64,000 bases of DNA from Thiomicrorhabdus xiamenensis (lineage in GTDB: Bacteria > Pseudomonadota > Gammaproteobacteria > Thiomicrospirales > Thiomicrospiraceae), in contig NZ_CP054020.1 of the NCBI RefSeq assembly GCF_013282625.1, positions 1,178,001 through 1,242,000 of the forward strand, in the 5' to 3' direction. The notes under the pieces are model-generated. The model was not told the DNA's origin and made no database searches. It was given only the letters and a program-made list of their open reading frames with translations. Of this stretch, positions 18,607-29,346 are shown in pieces. Numbering within the stretch: position 1 is the stretch's first letter; the number at the start of each line of letters is the position of its first letter. The position numbers and the translations under genes are program-made.

Positions 18607-19605
18607 ATGAGTGAATTCAAAGAGTTGGATTGTAATAGTTGTAGTGACTCTCAGGAAATGGTATCCCGTTTGATTGCCGAGAAAAAAGCCTTGGCCTTAA
18701 TGGGGCCGACGGCTTCCGGTAAGAGTCAATTGTCGATGGCGCTGGCGCATTGTCTGGATATTGAAATTATCAGTGTCGATTCTGCACTGATCTACCGGGG
18801 GATGGATATCGGATCGGCCAAGCCTTCAGTCGAGGAACTCGCACAGGTTCCACATTACCTGATCGATATTGTTGATCCGGCCGATTCATATTCCGCATCG
18901 GAATTTGTCGAAGATGTTCATCGGCTTGTTGCAGAAATATTCAGTCGCGGGCGTCTGCCGGTTATGGTCGGTGGAACTATGATGTATTTCAATGCGTTAC
19001 AGCAGGGTATGAATGAACTGCCTCAGGCGGATTCGGCCATTCGTGAAGATTTACAGCGGCAGTGGCGCGAGAACCCGCAGAGTTTGCATGCACAATTAGC
19101 GGAGATCGATCCGGTTTCAGCTCAGCGCATCCATCCGAACGATCCGCAGCGCCTGATCCGCGCGCTGGAAGTTTACCGTGCTTCAGGAAAAACGCTGACC
19201 GAACTGCGGGCCGAACCGACCAAAAAAGCCTTGAGTGCATTCACTTTGCTGAAAGTGGGGCTGATTCCGGAAAATCGTGCGCAGTTGCACCGGCAAATTG
19301 AAACGCGTTTTATGCAAATGTTGGATGCAGGCTTTATCAAAGAAGTCGAATCCTTGCGTGAAAACCCGCAGCTGCATGAAGAGTTGCCATCCATTCGCTG
19401 TGTCGGTTATCGTCAGGCTTGGAGCTATCTTGAAGGCGAATACGATTACGAGACGTTTGTGCATAAGGGGGTGGTGGCGACGCGCCAGTTAGCCAAGCGT
19501 CAGCTGACCTGGTTGCGCAAGGAGGAGGGTATGCTGGTAATCGATCCGTTTACAACCACCTTGCAGCAGCGTTTAGACCGTGTTTGCCAATTTTTATCCC
19601 TGTGA
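18607..19605 (+). CDS. miaA: tRNA dimethylallyltransferase
   Basis: Adds the isopentenyl group to A37 of tRNAs reading UNN codons. The P-loop GPTASGKS is at 33-40, followed by [18 protein letters not shown] and PHYLIDI, all family hallmarks. At 332 residues it is slightly long, with about 20 polar N-terminal residues before the usual start; an in-frame ATG at 18658 is an alternative. It sits between mutL and hfq, the order common in gammaproteobacteria. Confidence 0.95.
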   Translation: MSEFKELDCNSCSDSQEMVSRLIAEKKALALMGPTASGKSQLSMALAHCLDIEIISVDSALIYRGMDIGSAKPSVEELAQVPHYLIDIVDPADSYSASEFVEDVHRLVAEIFSRGRLPVMVGGTMMYFNALQQGMNELPQADSAIREDLQRQWRENPQSLHAQLAEIDPVSAQRIHPNDPQRLIRALEVYRASGKTLTELRAEPTKKALSAFTLLKVGLIPENRAQLHRQIETRFMQMLDAGFIKEVESLRENPQLHEELPSIRCVGYRQAWSYLEGEYDYETFVHKGVVATRQLAKRQLTWLRKEEGMLVIDPFTTTLQQRLDRVCQFLSL

Positions 19606-19935
19606 GGTCGAGGTTTACGGTTATCTGATATGGCGTTGATTGGATTTCTACAGTCCTGGAGAAGGTGTTGCAACCCTTAACTGGTAGGGGTATCAGATTT
19701 ATTAATAAAATTTTTAATAGCGTATGTTATCCTCTTGCTGTTTAATACGTAAAAATATCGCGAAAACACCTTAACTACGGTTTTTTACAGGGTTAAATCC
19801 TTAAAAAACAGTCAGTTTTCGGTTTTTACAGGTTAAACTAGACTCGGGTTGCGAAGAATGGATTCGTGACGGCGTTCTTTCAGTGAAAATGTGACTGAAA
19901 AAAAACAATAAAAAATAACAATAATAGGAATCAGG
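19606..19935. other. hfq upstream region, no gene
   Basis: This 330-base stretch separates miaA from hfq. It is AT-rich and contains no credible ORF. Its most obvious feature is an imperfect direct repeat at 19778-19798 and 19820-19838. I could not identify one convincing -35/-10 pair, although several AT-rich boxes exist. It presumably carries an hfq promoter. Confidence 0.6.
19778..19839. repeat. Imperfect direct repeat upstream of hfq
   Basis: Two copies of a CGG-T5/6-ACAG-G2/3-TTAAA element occur at 19778-19797 and 19820-19838, 42 bases apart start to start, about four helical turns. They differ only by one T and one G in run lengths. The spacing suggests binding sites for a regulator on one face of the helix, but chance in AT-rich DNA cannot be excluded. 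Confidence 0.5.
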
Positions 19936-20208
19936 ATGGAGAATAAAAAAGTGACTAAGGCACTGCCGATTCAGGACCCTTATCTAAATGCGCTTCGTAA
20001 AGAGCGTATCAACGTTTCGATCTATTTGGTCAATGGCGTCAAGCTTCAGGGTAAAGTGGATTCGTTCGACCAGTTTGTAGTGCTTCTTCGATCTAATGTT
20101 ACTCAGATGGTGTACAAACATGCCATCTCTACGATTGTGCCAATGCGTGATCCGAAACCTTATGAGTTCGGTCATGAGCAGAACGCCAATAACTCTGAAG
20201 GCGAATAA
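19936..20208 (+). CDS. hfq: RNA chaperone Hfq
   Basis: Hexameric Sm-like protein that pairs small RNAs with mRNAs. The 90-residue sequence has the [13 protein letters not shown] opening, the Sm1 segment [16 protein letters not shown], and the Sm2 motif [10 protein letters not shown] at 60-69. The N-terminus is five residues longer than in E. coli ([10 protein letters not shown] in front of QDP), and the acidic C-tail is short. AGGAATCAGG precedes the ATG. hflX follows after about 110 bases, as in E. coli. Confidence 0.97.
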   Translation: MENKKVTKALPIQDPYLNALRKERINVSIYLVNGVKLQGKVDSFDQFVVLLRSNVTQMVYKHAISTIVPMRDPKPYEFGHEQNANNSEGE

Positions 20209-20246
20209 GCCGATCCCACGCGATTTGATTCCCTTAATTCTCCGAG

Positions 20247-20275
20247 TGTTCAACAAGTTTCGGTTGCTTTATAAT
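20247..20275 (+). promoter_or_regulatory. Candidate promoter in front of hflX
   Basis: A perfect TATAAT (20270-20275) is preceded at 17 bases by TGTTCA (20247-20252), a weak -35. Transcription would start about 40 bases before the hflX ATG. Confidence 0.45.
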
Positions 20276-20319
20276 AGCCGCCCTCTAAAGGCTAGGATTC
20301 AGCCAGCAACGGAAACTTA

Positions 20320-21660
20320 ATGGAATTATTTGATCGTCTAGAAAGACGTGAACTGGAACGAGCGGTTCTGGTTCACGTTGACTTCCACAATGAAGCCGAC
20401 CGTGAAGAAGTCGATGAACTCTACGAGTTAGTCGAATCTGCCGGTGCGGAAATCTGTACTCTGGTGACAACCAAACGCAGTCACCCCGACCCTAAGTATT
20501 TTATCGGTAAAGGTAAGGCCGAAGAGATTAAGGATGCTGTCGAGCTTTTTGATGCCGATGTCGTCATCGTCAATCATGCCTTGACCCCGGCTCAGGAACG
20601 TAATCTCAGCGACTATCTCGAATGTCAGGTGTTGGATCGTATCGGCCTGATTCTGGATATCTTTGCGCAAAGAGCGCGTTCGCATGAAGGGAAGTTGCAG
20701 GTCGAGCTGGCACAGCTGAAACGCATGGCTACACGTCTTGTACGTGGTTGGAGTCACTTGGACCGTCAGGGCGGTATCGGCGCGCGAGGTCCGGGGGAAA
20801 CTCAGCTGGAAACAGACCGCCGTCTGGTTCAGGGGCGAATCAAGCAGCTCGAAGCGAAAATCGAAAAAGTTCGTAAACAGCGAGATCTTGGGCGTCGCTC
20901 ACGTAAACGTTCGGAATTACCGACGGTCACGATTGTCGGTTATACCAATGCCGGTAAATCAACGCTCTTCAATTATCTGACGTCGGCCGGCGTCTATGCG
21001 GAAGACCGTCTGTTTGCGACGCTGGATTCGACTTTGCGTAAAGTTCGTCTGCCGGGTGCCGGTGAAGTGATTTTTGCCGACACGGTTGGTTTTATCCGCC
21101 ATATCCCGCACGATCTGGTCACTGCTTTTCGGTCGACGCTCGAAGAAACCCGTGAAGCCAGTCTGTTGATTCATCTGATTGATGCAGCAGATCCACATCG
21201 CGAAGAGAAAATTGCCGATGTCGTCGAGGTAATCGCCGAGGTCGGTGCGCAGGATGTACCGCAGCTGATGATCTTTAATAAGATTGATGCACTTGAGCCG
21301 TCTATGGAACCAAAGGTCGATTACGACGAAGACGGCTATACACCGAAAAGGGTTTGGATTTCCGCCAAAGAGGGGCAGGGAATCGAGCTGATGATGGACG
21401 CGGTTGCCTCTTTTTTCAAGGGGCGCTTCTATACGGTAGAACTGGTGCTGGATGTAACGGCCGGTAAGCAGCGTGCTCAGTTGTACCAGCTGGGCACTAT
21501 TCTTGAAGAAGGTTTTGATGAGCAGGGGAACAGTCTGTTTAAAATGAGCCTGACAGAGCAGGAATGGAATACTATTAAAGAGTGGCCGCAGTTTATAAAA
21601 GCTGAGGTCCTTGAGGAGCAGGAGTCATCGGAGGGTAACCTTGAGTTAACGGCCTTATAA
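20320..21660 (+). CDS. hflX: GTPase HflX, ribosome-associated
   Basis: GTPase that splits stalled or idle ribosomes. The 446-residue protein has the HflX N-terminal domain with the glycine-rich GPGETQLETDRR segment, and a G domain with P-loop GYTNAGKST at 207-215, DTVGFI as G3 and NKID as G4. It has its own candidate promoter, and follows hfq in conserved order. The ATG context has no strong ribosome site, but the N-terminal family match fixes the start within a few residues. Confidence 0.95.
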   Translation: MELFDRLERRELERAVLVHVDFHNEADREEVDELYELVESAGAEICTLVTTKRSHPDPKYFIGKGKAEEIKDAVELFDADVVIVNHALTPAQERNLSDYLECQVLDRIGLILDIFAQRARSHEGKLQVELAQLKRMATRLVRGWSHLDRQGGIGARGPGETQLETDRRLVQGRIKQLEAKIEKVRKQRDLGRRSRKRSELPTVTIVGYTNAGKSTLFNYLTSAGVYAEDRLFATLDSTLRKVRLPGAGEVIFADTVGFIRHIPHDLVTAFRSTLEETREASLLIHLIDAADPHREEKIADVVEVIAEVGAQDVPQLMIFNKIDALEPSMEPKVDYDEDGYTPKRVWISAKEGQGIELMMDAVASFFKGRFYTVELVLDVTAGKQRAQLYQLGTILEEGFDEQGNSLFKMSLTEQEWNTIKEWPQFIKAEVLEEQESSEGNLELTAL

Positions 21661-21710
21661 GGAGGTTGTGAGTCTTAATAAAATTCCTTAATAGATGACT
21701 TTTGCTTTTA

Positions 21711-21727
21711 GACTATCTACAATAGTC
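21711..21727. promoter_or_regulatory. Inverted repeat upstream of hflK
   Basis: GACTAT and ATAGTC are separated by CTACA, forming a perfect 6-base inverted repeat about 93 bases before hflK. It overlaps a TACAAT (21718-21723) that could be a -10 element. It could be an operator, but it is short. Confidence 0.35.
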
Positions 21728-21819
21728 GAACTCTTGTCGAAATTTGCTCAAAAGTACTTAATGATAAGTCGTGAGCAGAAGGGCAAACGATTTAAATGCT
21801 AACGCATGGAGAAGGTTGA

Positions 21820-23025
21820 ATGGCTTGGAATGAACCAGGTAAACCAGGACAAGATCCCTGGGGTAATTCAGGAAATAATGGCGGCGGTAACCGTAAACCG
21901 AATCGTGGCGGAGACGACGATCTGACAAAGCTGCTGAAAAAGGCGGCGGAGAAACTGAACGGCGGCGGCTCTTCAGGTGGAATCGGCGGAATCGGCGGAA
22001 CAGCTATTTTCGCAGTTATTGTTGTTGTCTGGTTGCTTTCCGGTATTTACATTGTCGATCCTGCTGAACGCGGTGTTGTCACACGCTTCGGTGCTTATGT
22101 TGATGAAACCAAAGCGGGGCCGCACTGGCATCTGCCGTATCCGATTGAGAACGTGACTATTGTCAACGTGGATCAGATCCGTACCGCTGAAATCGGTTAC
22201 CGTTCCGATGTCCGTAACCGCGCCGGCAATGTTCCGAATGAGTCTTTGATGCTGACAAAAGACGAAAATATTGTCGATCTTAAGATCGCCGTGCAGTATC
22301 AGGTACGCAGTGCCAACCAATATCTTTTCGAAACAGCTGATCCGGATCCAACACTGCGTATGGTTGTCGAAAGTGCCTTGCGTGAAGTGGTCGGTCAAAG
22401 CCGTATGGACTTTGTCTTGACCGAAGGGCGTAACGAAGTGGTTGCTCGTGTACAGGAATTGGCGCAAGAGCGATTGGATGCCTATACTACCGGGTTGCTG
22501 ATTACCTCGGTCAACCTGCAGGATGCACAGCCACCGGAACAGGTTCAGGCGGCATTTGCCGATGTGGTCAAGGCGCGTGAGGACCGTGAACGTCTGATTA
22601 ACGAAGCTGAAGCCTACTCTAACGAAATTCTGCCGATTGCCCGCGGTAAGGCGGCACGTCAGTTGGAAGAAGCCAGCGCGTATCACGATCAGGTGATTGC
22701 ACAGGCAAAAGGTGAATCATCACGCTTTACCAGCATTGTCAGCGAATATAAGAAAGCGCCGGAAGTTACCCGTAACCGCTTGTATATTGATGCGGTATCA
22801 AACGTACTGGGCTCGACTTCGAAGATTTATGTCGGTTCTTCGGATGCCAACAATCTGCTCTATCTTCCGCTGGATAAAATGGTTGGCTCACAGCAGATGA
22901 GAATTCAGCCGAATATGGATACCACTGCTGCGCAAACTCAGAGTTCGAACAGCAGCAGTACGAATACAACCAGCAAACCGACTTCGAATATACGCGATTA
23001 CCTAAGAAATAGGGAGCTACGTTAA
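21820..23025 (+). CDS. hflK: HflK, membrane protease modulator subunit
   Basis: SPFH/band-7 membrane protein that forms the periplasmic HflKC cage around the FtsH protease. The 401-residue protein has a Gly/Asn-rich cytoplasmic N-terminus (1-60), one transmembrane helix at about 61-79, then the band-7 domain (VDPAERGVVTRFG start at about 79). A Ser/Thr/Asn-rich tail (about 365-390) precedes the end. It overlaps hflC by one base, so the two are coupled. Confidence 0.95.
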   Translation: MAWNEPGKPGQDPWGNSGNNGGGNRKPNRGGDDDLTKLLKKAAEKLNGGGSSGGIGGIGGTAIFAVIVVVWLLSGIYIVDPAERGVVTRFGAYVDETKAGPHWHLPYPIENVTIVNVDQIRTAEIGYRSDVRNRAGNVPNESLMLTKDENIVDLKIAVQYQVRSANQYLFETADPDPTLRMVVESALREVVGQSRMDFVLTEGRNEVVARVQELAQERLDAYTTGLLITSVNLQDAQPPEQVQAAFADVVKAREDRERLINEAEAYSNEILPIARGKAARQLEEASAYHDQVIAQAKGESSRFTSIVSEYKKAPEVTRNRLYIDAVSNVLGSTSKIYVGSSDANNLLYLPLDKMVGSQQMRIQPNMDTTAAQTQSSNSSSTNTTSKPTSNIRDYLRNRELR

Positions 23026-23894
23026 TGAAAGCAGTCTTATCGATTTTAGTTGCCGTAGTGTTGTTTATCGGCAGTAGTTCCGTTTATATCGTTAATCAAT
23101 GGGAAACCGCGGTCGTTCTACGTCTGGGGGAAATTGTTAAAGCGGATGTTAAACCTGGTCTGCATTTCAAAATGCCGTTCGTCAACAACGTTCGCCGCTT
23201 CGATTCGCGTTTGCAGACACTGGATTCTGCGCCTGAACGTTTCCTGACCAGCGAGAAGAAAAACCTTGAGGTTGATTCTTTCGTACGTTGGAAGATCCAG
23301 GATGTTGCCAAGTTCTATACCACTATGAACGGAGATTTCCGTTTGGCGGGTATGCGTCTTGGACAGATCGTTAAGGACGGCTTGCGTGCCGAGTTCGGTA
23401 ACCGTACCGTTAAGGAAGTGATTTCCGGAGAGCGTGTCGAGATTGCTCAGAAGATCAAAACCGCTACCGCGAAAACCGCTGAGTCTTTCGGGATCGAGAT
23501 CGAAGACGTTCGTATTAAACGTATCGATCTGGCGCAGGATATTTCCGAGTCGGTTTACCGTCGTATGGAAGCCGAGCGTAAGCGTGTTGCCAAGGATTTA
23601 CGTTCCAAGGGTGCTGAGGCTGCGGAAAAAATTCGCGCCGATGCGGATCGTCAGCGATCGGTTATTCTTGCCGAAGCATATTCCCAGGCTGAGATTATTC
23701 GAGGTGAGGGGGATGCTCAAGCCGCGGATATTTACGCCAAGGCGTATAACCTAGATCCTGAGTTCTACTCTTTCTATCACAGCATCAATGCTTATCAGAA
23801 GTCGTTTAAGGATAAGTCCGATGTGATGGTGGTTGATCCGAACTCGGATTTCTTCAAATACTTTAATAACCGTGCTCAGCCATCCGCTGAGTAA
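23025..23894 (+). CDS. hflC: HflC, membrane protease modulator subunit
   Basis: Partner of HflK in the complex that regulates FtsH. The 289-residue protein begins with a signal-anchor helix (about 4-24), followed by the band-7 domain, and contains the RMEAERKRVAKDLRSKGAEA helix typical of HflC near 183-202. The ATG overlaps the hflK stop (TAATG). A terminator follows six bases after the stop. Confidence 0.95.
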   Translation: MKAVLSILVAVVLFIGSSSVYIVNQWETAVVLRLGEIVKADVKPGLHFKMPFVNNVRRFDSRLQTLDSAPERFLTSEKKNLEVDSFVRWKIQDVAKFYTTMNGDFRLAGMRLGQIVKDGLRAEFGNRTVKEVISGERVEIAQKIKTATAKTAESFGIEIEDVRIKRIDLAQDISESVYRRMEAERKRVAKDLRSKGAEAAEKIRADADRQRSVILAEAYSQAEIIRGEGDAQAADIYAKAYNLDPEFYSFYHSINAYQKSFKDKSDVMVVDPNSDFFKYFNNRAQPSAE

Positions 23895-23900
23895 TATCGA

Positions 23901-23926
23901 GAAGGTGGGGTAACCCACCTTTTTTA
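23901..23926 (+). terminator. Terminator after hflC
   Basis: AAGGTGGG and CCCACCTT form an eight-base stem around GTAA, followed by six T residues. The next gene starts eight bases later, so some readthrough or a separate promoter is implied for it. Confidence 0.85.
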
Positions 23927-23933
23927 TGGAATC

Positions 23934-24119
23934 ATGTTAGAGACGTTACTGGCCGCCATTGCTCTGGTCTTCATTCTGGAAGGCCTGATGCCGTTTGCCT
24001 TTCCGCATTTCTGGAAAAAGGTTATGAGTGAAGCGGTTATGCAGCCTGAAAATGTCTTGCGGATAATGGGTTTGATCTCCATTGCCATCGGCATGATTCT
24101 GCTACTAATTTTTAGTTAA
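23934..24119 (+). CDS. DUF2065 (YjeT-like) small membrane protein
   Basis: A 61-residue inner-membrane protein of the DUF2065 family. It has two hydrophobic helices (about 3-23 and 44-60) around a short loop containing FPHFWKKV. In E. coli yjeT lies between hflC and purA, and the same order is kept here with hisZ added. No function is known. The ATG follows the hflC terminator directly with a poor ribosome site, so expression may be low. Confidence 0.85.
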   Translation: MLETLLAAIALVFILEGLMPFAFPHFWKKVMSEAVMQPENVLRIMGLISIAIGMILLLIFS

Positions 24120-24184
24120 GCGGACGAAATTGTTTTACAATACGTCGGCTCAGACAAATTTAAGAGATTTAAAAGAAGTTCACA

Positions 24185-25351
24185 ATGCAACAATCGACGT
24201 GGTTCACGCCTGAAGGCCTGGAAGACCTGTTACCGCCTCAAGCACAAAAGCTTGAATTTTACCGCCGCCAGTTAATCGATGGCTTTCACCTGTCCGGTTA
24301 TGATCTGGTGTTGCCTCCGCTAGCGGAATTTACCGATTCTCTATTGACCGGTACGGCTCGCCATATGGCGATTGATACGTGCCGTTTCACCGATCAGGAA
24401 AGCGGTCGTATGATGGGGGTTCGTGCGGATATGACTCCTCAGGTTGCGCGTATTGTTTCCAACCGTCTGAAGGCGCAGGGAGAAATTTCACGCCTGTGCT
24501 ATGTCGGTGAGGTTCTGAAAACCCGCAATAATAAAGCCAAAGGTTCACGCAGCCCGATTCAGGTCGGTGCGGAAATTTTCGGTCACAGTGGCCTGGACAG
24601 TGATATCGAAATTGTCGAGTTGATGCTGGAAAGCATGAGTCGCATGAAACTGGATGTCAAGCTGAGTCTGGGGCATGTAGGCATTGTGGATGAATTGATT
24701 GCGTTGGCGTGTCTGAATGCTAACCAGTCCAAAGATTTGATTGATATTCTTGAGCGCAAAGCGATTCCGGAATTCAACGCTTTTGTCGCAGAGCATTTGG
24801 GTGACAGCGAATGGGCGCAGCGTTTCAATCAGCTATTGGCCTACTGCGGCAACGCACAGGATGTGATCGGTCAGGCTAATGCAGGTTTTGCCGGTCTTTC
24901 GTCGGCAATGGATGATTATCTGAATCACTTGCAGGGCATGATTGATCATCTGGGCAAAATGCATTCCGTTGATATTCATTTGGATCTGGCCGACATTCGC
25001 GGTTACCAGTATCACACCGGAATTATTTTTGCGGCCTACAGCGCCTGCGGTTTCCTGCAGCCGATTGCCAAGGGCGGTCGATATGATGATATCGGTGCTG
25101 ATTTCGGCCTGGCTCTGCCGGCGACCGGTTTCAGTCTGGATTTGCGCGGGGCGCTGGATCTGTTGGAAGACACGGATGAAACGGCTACACAAACCGTCTA
25201 TGCTCCTTGCGATTCGGATGTTGATCTGCAAGTCGCCATCCGTCAGTTGAAACAGCAGGGCATCAAAGTAATCAAATCTTATGATGCCGGACAAGTACCG
25301 GCCGGAAGCCAGCAACTTGTCAAAGAGAATGATGCCTGGACGGTGAAGTAA
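24185..25351 (+). CDS. hisZ: ATP phosphoribosyltransferase regulatory subunit HisZ
   Basis: Catalytically inactive histidyl-tRNA-synthetase paralogue that activates short-form HisG, the first step of histidine synthesis. The 388-residue protein has the class II synthetase fold: LLPPQAQKLEFYRR start, MGVRADMTPQVARI motif 2 region, and GGRYDDIGADFG near 299-310. It lacks the C-terminal anticodon-binding domain of HisS. The gene order hflC-hisZ-purA is common in gammaproteobacteria that have HisZ. The histidine operon itself is not in this window. Confidence 0.95.
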   Translation: MQQSTWFTPEGLEDLLPPQAQKLEFYRRQLIDGFHLSGYDLVLPPLAEFTDSLLTGTARHMAIDTCRFTDQESGRMMGVRADMTPQVARIVSNRLKAQGEISRLCYVGEVLKTRNNKAKGSRSPIQVGAEIFGHSGLDSDIEIVELMLESMSRMKLDVKLSLGHVGIVDELIALACLNANQSKDLIDILERKAIPEFNAFVAEHLGDSEWAQRFNQLLAYCGNAQDVIGQANAGFAGLSSAMDDYLNHLQGMIDHLGKMHSVDIHLDLADIRGYQYHTGIIFAAYSACGFLQPIAKGGRYDDIGADFGLALPATGFSLDLRGALDLLEDTDETATQTVYAPCDSDVDLQVAIRQLKQQGIKVIKSYDAGQVPAGSQQLVKENDAWTVK

Positions 25352-25404
25352 GGTTTCAGGTAATTAATGCTACTGCTGTAAAGCAGCCTTGCAACAGAAT
25401 TTGA

Positions 25405-26793
<1,389 letters not shown>

Positions 26794-26820
26794 TTCAAAT
26801 CCCAACAGATTTTCGATCTC

Positions 26821-26855
26821 AAAAACCCAGGTTTATGCCTGGGTTTTTTGTTTTT
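26821..26855 (+). terminator. Terminator after purA
   Basis: AAACCCAGG and CCTGGGTTT form a nine-base stem around a five-base loop, followed by a T-rich run. A run of A residues precedes it. Confidence 0.92.
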
Positions 26856-27012
26856 GGCCGTAATTTTTATATGGATTTCGGCAAAGTCATTTTATCTGTA
26901 CTCTTTTGCGCAGAAAGCCGCTCCGTTTGGCGTAAATATAATGAAACGCCGCGCTGAGATTGGTATCATAGCAGGACTTTATTTTGTGTATTTTGCTAAC
27001 GAAGGAAAGCGC

Positions 27013-28914
27013 ATGTTACAAGCAATTCGAGATCGTGCCCAAGGCTGGATCGCTTGGGTGATTATCGGAATTATTATCTTGGTTTTTGCTCTATTTGGTA
27101 TTGAACAATACGCTCAGGGAGACAAAAGTGTCGATGTCGCCGAAGTCAACGGAGAAAGTATCGGTAGTGGTGAGTTTCTGACGCTATACAATGCGCAAAA
27201 ACAGCGCCTTCAACAGCAGTTCGGTGATATGTACGACACCGTCGTTAAGGATGAAGATCTGCGTAACCAGGTACTGGATGCGTTGATCGAATCGAAGTTG
27301 ATCGAGCAGTGGGCCGATTCCCAAAAGATGGTCATTTCCGATCCTCAGCTTGCGGCAGCAATTCAATCCGCTCCGGTGTTTCAGGAAGAAGGCAAGTTTT
27401 CCGATAAGGTTTATAAGGAAATTTTGAGTCGCAACGGTTTCAGCGTCGCGCGTTTCGAACATGAACAGCGTCAGTTCCTTCTGGAAAACCAGTTCAATAA
27501 TCTGCTGATGAGCTCAAGTTTTGCAACCGATGCGGAAGTGTCTCAGCTTGCTGAATTACAAGCGCAACAGCGTGAAATTAATTACATTCGTGTTGATCAG
27601 CGTCCGTTTATGGATCAGGTGACTGTCAGTGAACAGCAGGTCGCCGAGTATTTCGAAGCCCATAAAGCCGATTACATTGAATCTGAGAAGGTTAAAGTTG
27701 ATTACATTGACCTTTCCCAGCAGCAGATCGCCAAAAATATTGCAGTCACCGACGATGCGATTGAAGCGTTCTACAATCAGAACAAATCACTGTTTACCAC
27801 ACCTGAAAAACGTCAGGCCAGTCATATTCTGATTCGTACTCAGGAAGGTGAAGAATCCGAGCAGAAAGCGTTGGAGAAGATTAATGAGATCAAGACCAAG
27901 CTGGATGCAGGCGAAGATTTTGCCGAGCTGGCAAAAACCTATTCCGAAGACCCTGGCTCGGCTTTATCCGGTGGTGAATTGGGCAGTTTTGAACAGGGAA
28001 TGATGGTTCCGGAGTTTGATCAGGCGGTCTTCTCGATGCAAGCCGGTACGATTTCCGAACCGATTAAAACCGAATTCGGTTACCATCTGATCAAACTGGA
28101 AAAAATTCAGCCTCAATCGGTTAAGCCGTTGGCTGATATCCGCGATCAGGTTGTAGCGGAATACCGTAATCAGGAAGCAGAAAAGAAATATTACGATCTT
28201 CTTGATCAGATGAACACGATGGTTTACGAACAGCCTGATACGTTGCAGCCTGCGGCAGATGCATTGGGACTTAAGGTTCAGAGCAGTGAATTCTTCGGAC
28301 GTCACGGCGGAGTGGATGAGCTAACGTCCAATCCGAAGGTTTCTCAGGCGGCGTTTTCTGACGATGTCCTGAAATCAAAACTGAATTCTACAGCCATTGA
28401 ATTGGGTGATAACCGTGCGGTGGTCCTTCGTATCAACACTTATCAGGAAGAGCGTCAAAAGGCTCTGTCTGAAGTGGCTGACGAAATCAAACAGCAGTTG
28501 TTGCGCGAGGCGGCGGTTGCAGAATCGTCCAAGCTGGCGGATTCTCTATTGGCTAAAGTGCAACAGGGTGAATCGCCTGAGTCATTGATGAATAGTGGTG
28601 TTGAATGGCATACCGTCGGCTGGGTTGGCCGTGATTCGAAAAATATTCTGCCGCAGATGCTGGCTGAAGTTTTCAAAATCAAGAAACCGCAGAAGGGTGA
28701 ATCGGTATGGCATAAATATCAGCTTCAGACCGGGGATAGCGTTCTGATTCAGTTGAAAGGCGTGAAGTCACAAGAGCTTACTGCTCAACAGCGTGACAAC
28801 CTTAAGAACGCATATTTGGAGTTAAACGGTAACGCTGAATTAGCAGCACGGTTGAATGCGCTTAAAGCGACTGCCGATATTGAGAAGTTGAAGGTCTATC
28901 AGACACTGAAGTAA
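27013..28914 (+). CDS. ppiD: PpiD-like periplasmic folding chaperone
   Basis: Membrane-anchored periplasmic chaperone with a parvulin domain. The 633-residue protein has one N-terminal helix (about 12-32), a SurA/PpiD-type N-domain, and a parvulin-type segment at about 265-365 with QASHILIRT, SEDPGSALSGGELG and MVPEFDQAVFSM. The start is the ATG at 27013 behind GAAGGAAAG; a longer frame back to 26848 runs into the purA terminator and is rejected. A perfect TATAAT at 26937-26942 could be part of its promoter, but a matching -35 is not clear. A terminator follows. Confidence 0.93.
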   Translation: MLQAIRDRAQGWIAWVIIGIIILVFALFGIEQYAQGDKSVDVAEVNGESIGSGEFLTLYNAQKQRLQQQFGDMYDTVVKDEDLRNQVLDALIESKLIEQWADSQKMVISDPQLAAAIQSAPVFQEEGKFSDKVYKEILSRNGFSVARFEHEQRQFLLENQFNNLLMSSSFATDAEVSQLAELQAQQREINYIRVDQRPFMDQVTVSEQQVAEYFEAHKADYIESEKVKVDYIDLSQQQIAKNIAVTDDAIEAFYNQNKSLFTTPEKRQASHILIRTQEGEESEQKALEKINEIKTKLDAGEDFAELAKTYSEDPGSALSGGELGSFEQGMMVPEFDQAVFSMQAGTISEPIKTEFGYHLIKLEKIQPQSVKPLADIRDQVVAEYRNQEAEKKYYDLLDQMNTMVYEQPDTLQPAADALGLKVQSSEFFGRHGGVDELTSNPKVSQAAFSDDVLKSKLNSTAIELGDNRAVVLRINTYQEERQKALSEVADEIKQQLLREAAVAESSKLADSLLAKVQQGESPESLMNSGVEWHTVGWVGRDSKNILPQMLAEVFKIKKPQKGESVWHKYQLQTGDSVLIQLKGVKSQELTAQQRDNLKNAYLELNGNAELAARLNALKATADIEKLKVYQTLK

Positions 28915-28935
28915 GCTTGTCTCAGCTCTAAAACG

Positions 28936-28962
28936 AAAAAACCCGCTTATGCGGGTTTTTTT
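28936..28962 (+). terminator. Terminator after ppiD
   Basis: AAACCCGC and GCGGGTTT form a stem around TTAT, followed by T residues. It lies between the convergent ppiD and cupin genes and could serve both directions. Confidence 0.9.
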
Positions 28963-29007
28963 ATATCCTGAAAACAGGATTGTAACGAGAATAGAGCGCT
29001 ACAGGAA

Positions 29008-29292
29008 TTAGTAAAAATTGTAATGTTTGCGGATCGGCTTGGTTACATTCCATTCGCAGGACATGCCTTCAGGAAAGGTGACCAGATCGCCGGCTCGTAT
29101 GATGACGGCATCGCCGTTTTGCGGGGTAACGGTGACTTCACCTTCCAAGACCAGGCAGACTTCTTTGGCGTCATAGGTCCAAGGAAAACGCGAGATTTCT
29201 TTTTCCCAGATCGGCCAGCTTCCACAGCCATATTGATCCAGGGTTGCCTGATCCGGGTTATGGATGATTTCAATTTTCATATCTGTTTGCAT
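29008..29292 (-). CDS. Cupin-domain protein (Cupin_3 type)
   Basis: A small single-domain cupin of 94 residues. It has the WPIWEKEISRFPWTYDAKE entry, a EGEVTVTPQNGDAVIIRAGD beta region, and FPEGMSCEW, which match the Cupin_3/DUF861 group. The classical metal-binding histidines of motif 1 are not present, so enzymatic activity is uncertain; these proteins often bind small ligands. I chose the ATG at 29292 behind CAGGTACC; an ATG at 29280 is also possible, and an upstream extension to 29346 has no support. It sits just downstream of hflD on the same strand. Confidence 0.82.
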   Translation of the reverse strand: MQTDMKIEIIHNPDQATLDQYGCGSWPIWEKEISRFPWTYDAKEVCLVLEGEVTVTPQNGDAVIIRAGDLVTFPEGMSCEWNVTKPIRKHYNFY

Positions 29293-29346
29293 ATAAGGTA
29301 CCTGTTTTCTTACTGGGTTAATGCATGCCGTAAACGAACTTAACAA

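Noticed and set aside
26848-27012. Extended N-terminus of ppiD
   Set aside because: It begins inside the purA terminator, lacks a ribosome site, and adds a second hydrophobic stretch unlike the family.
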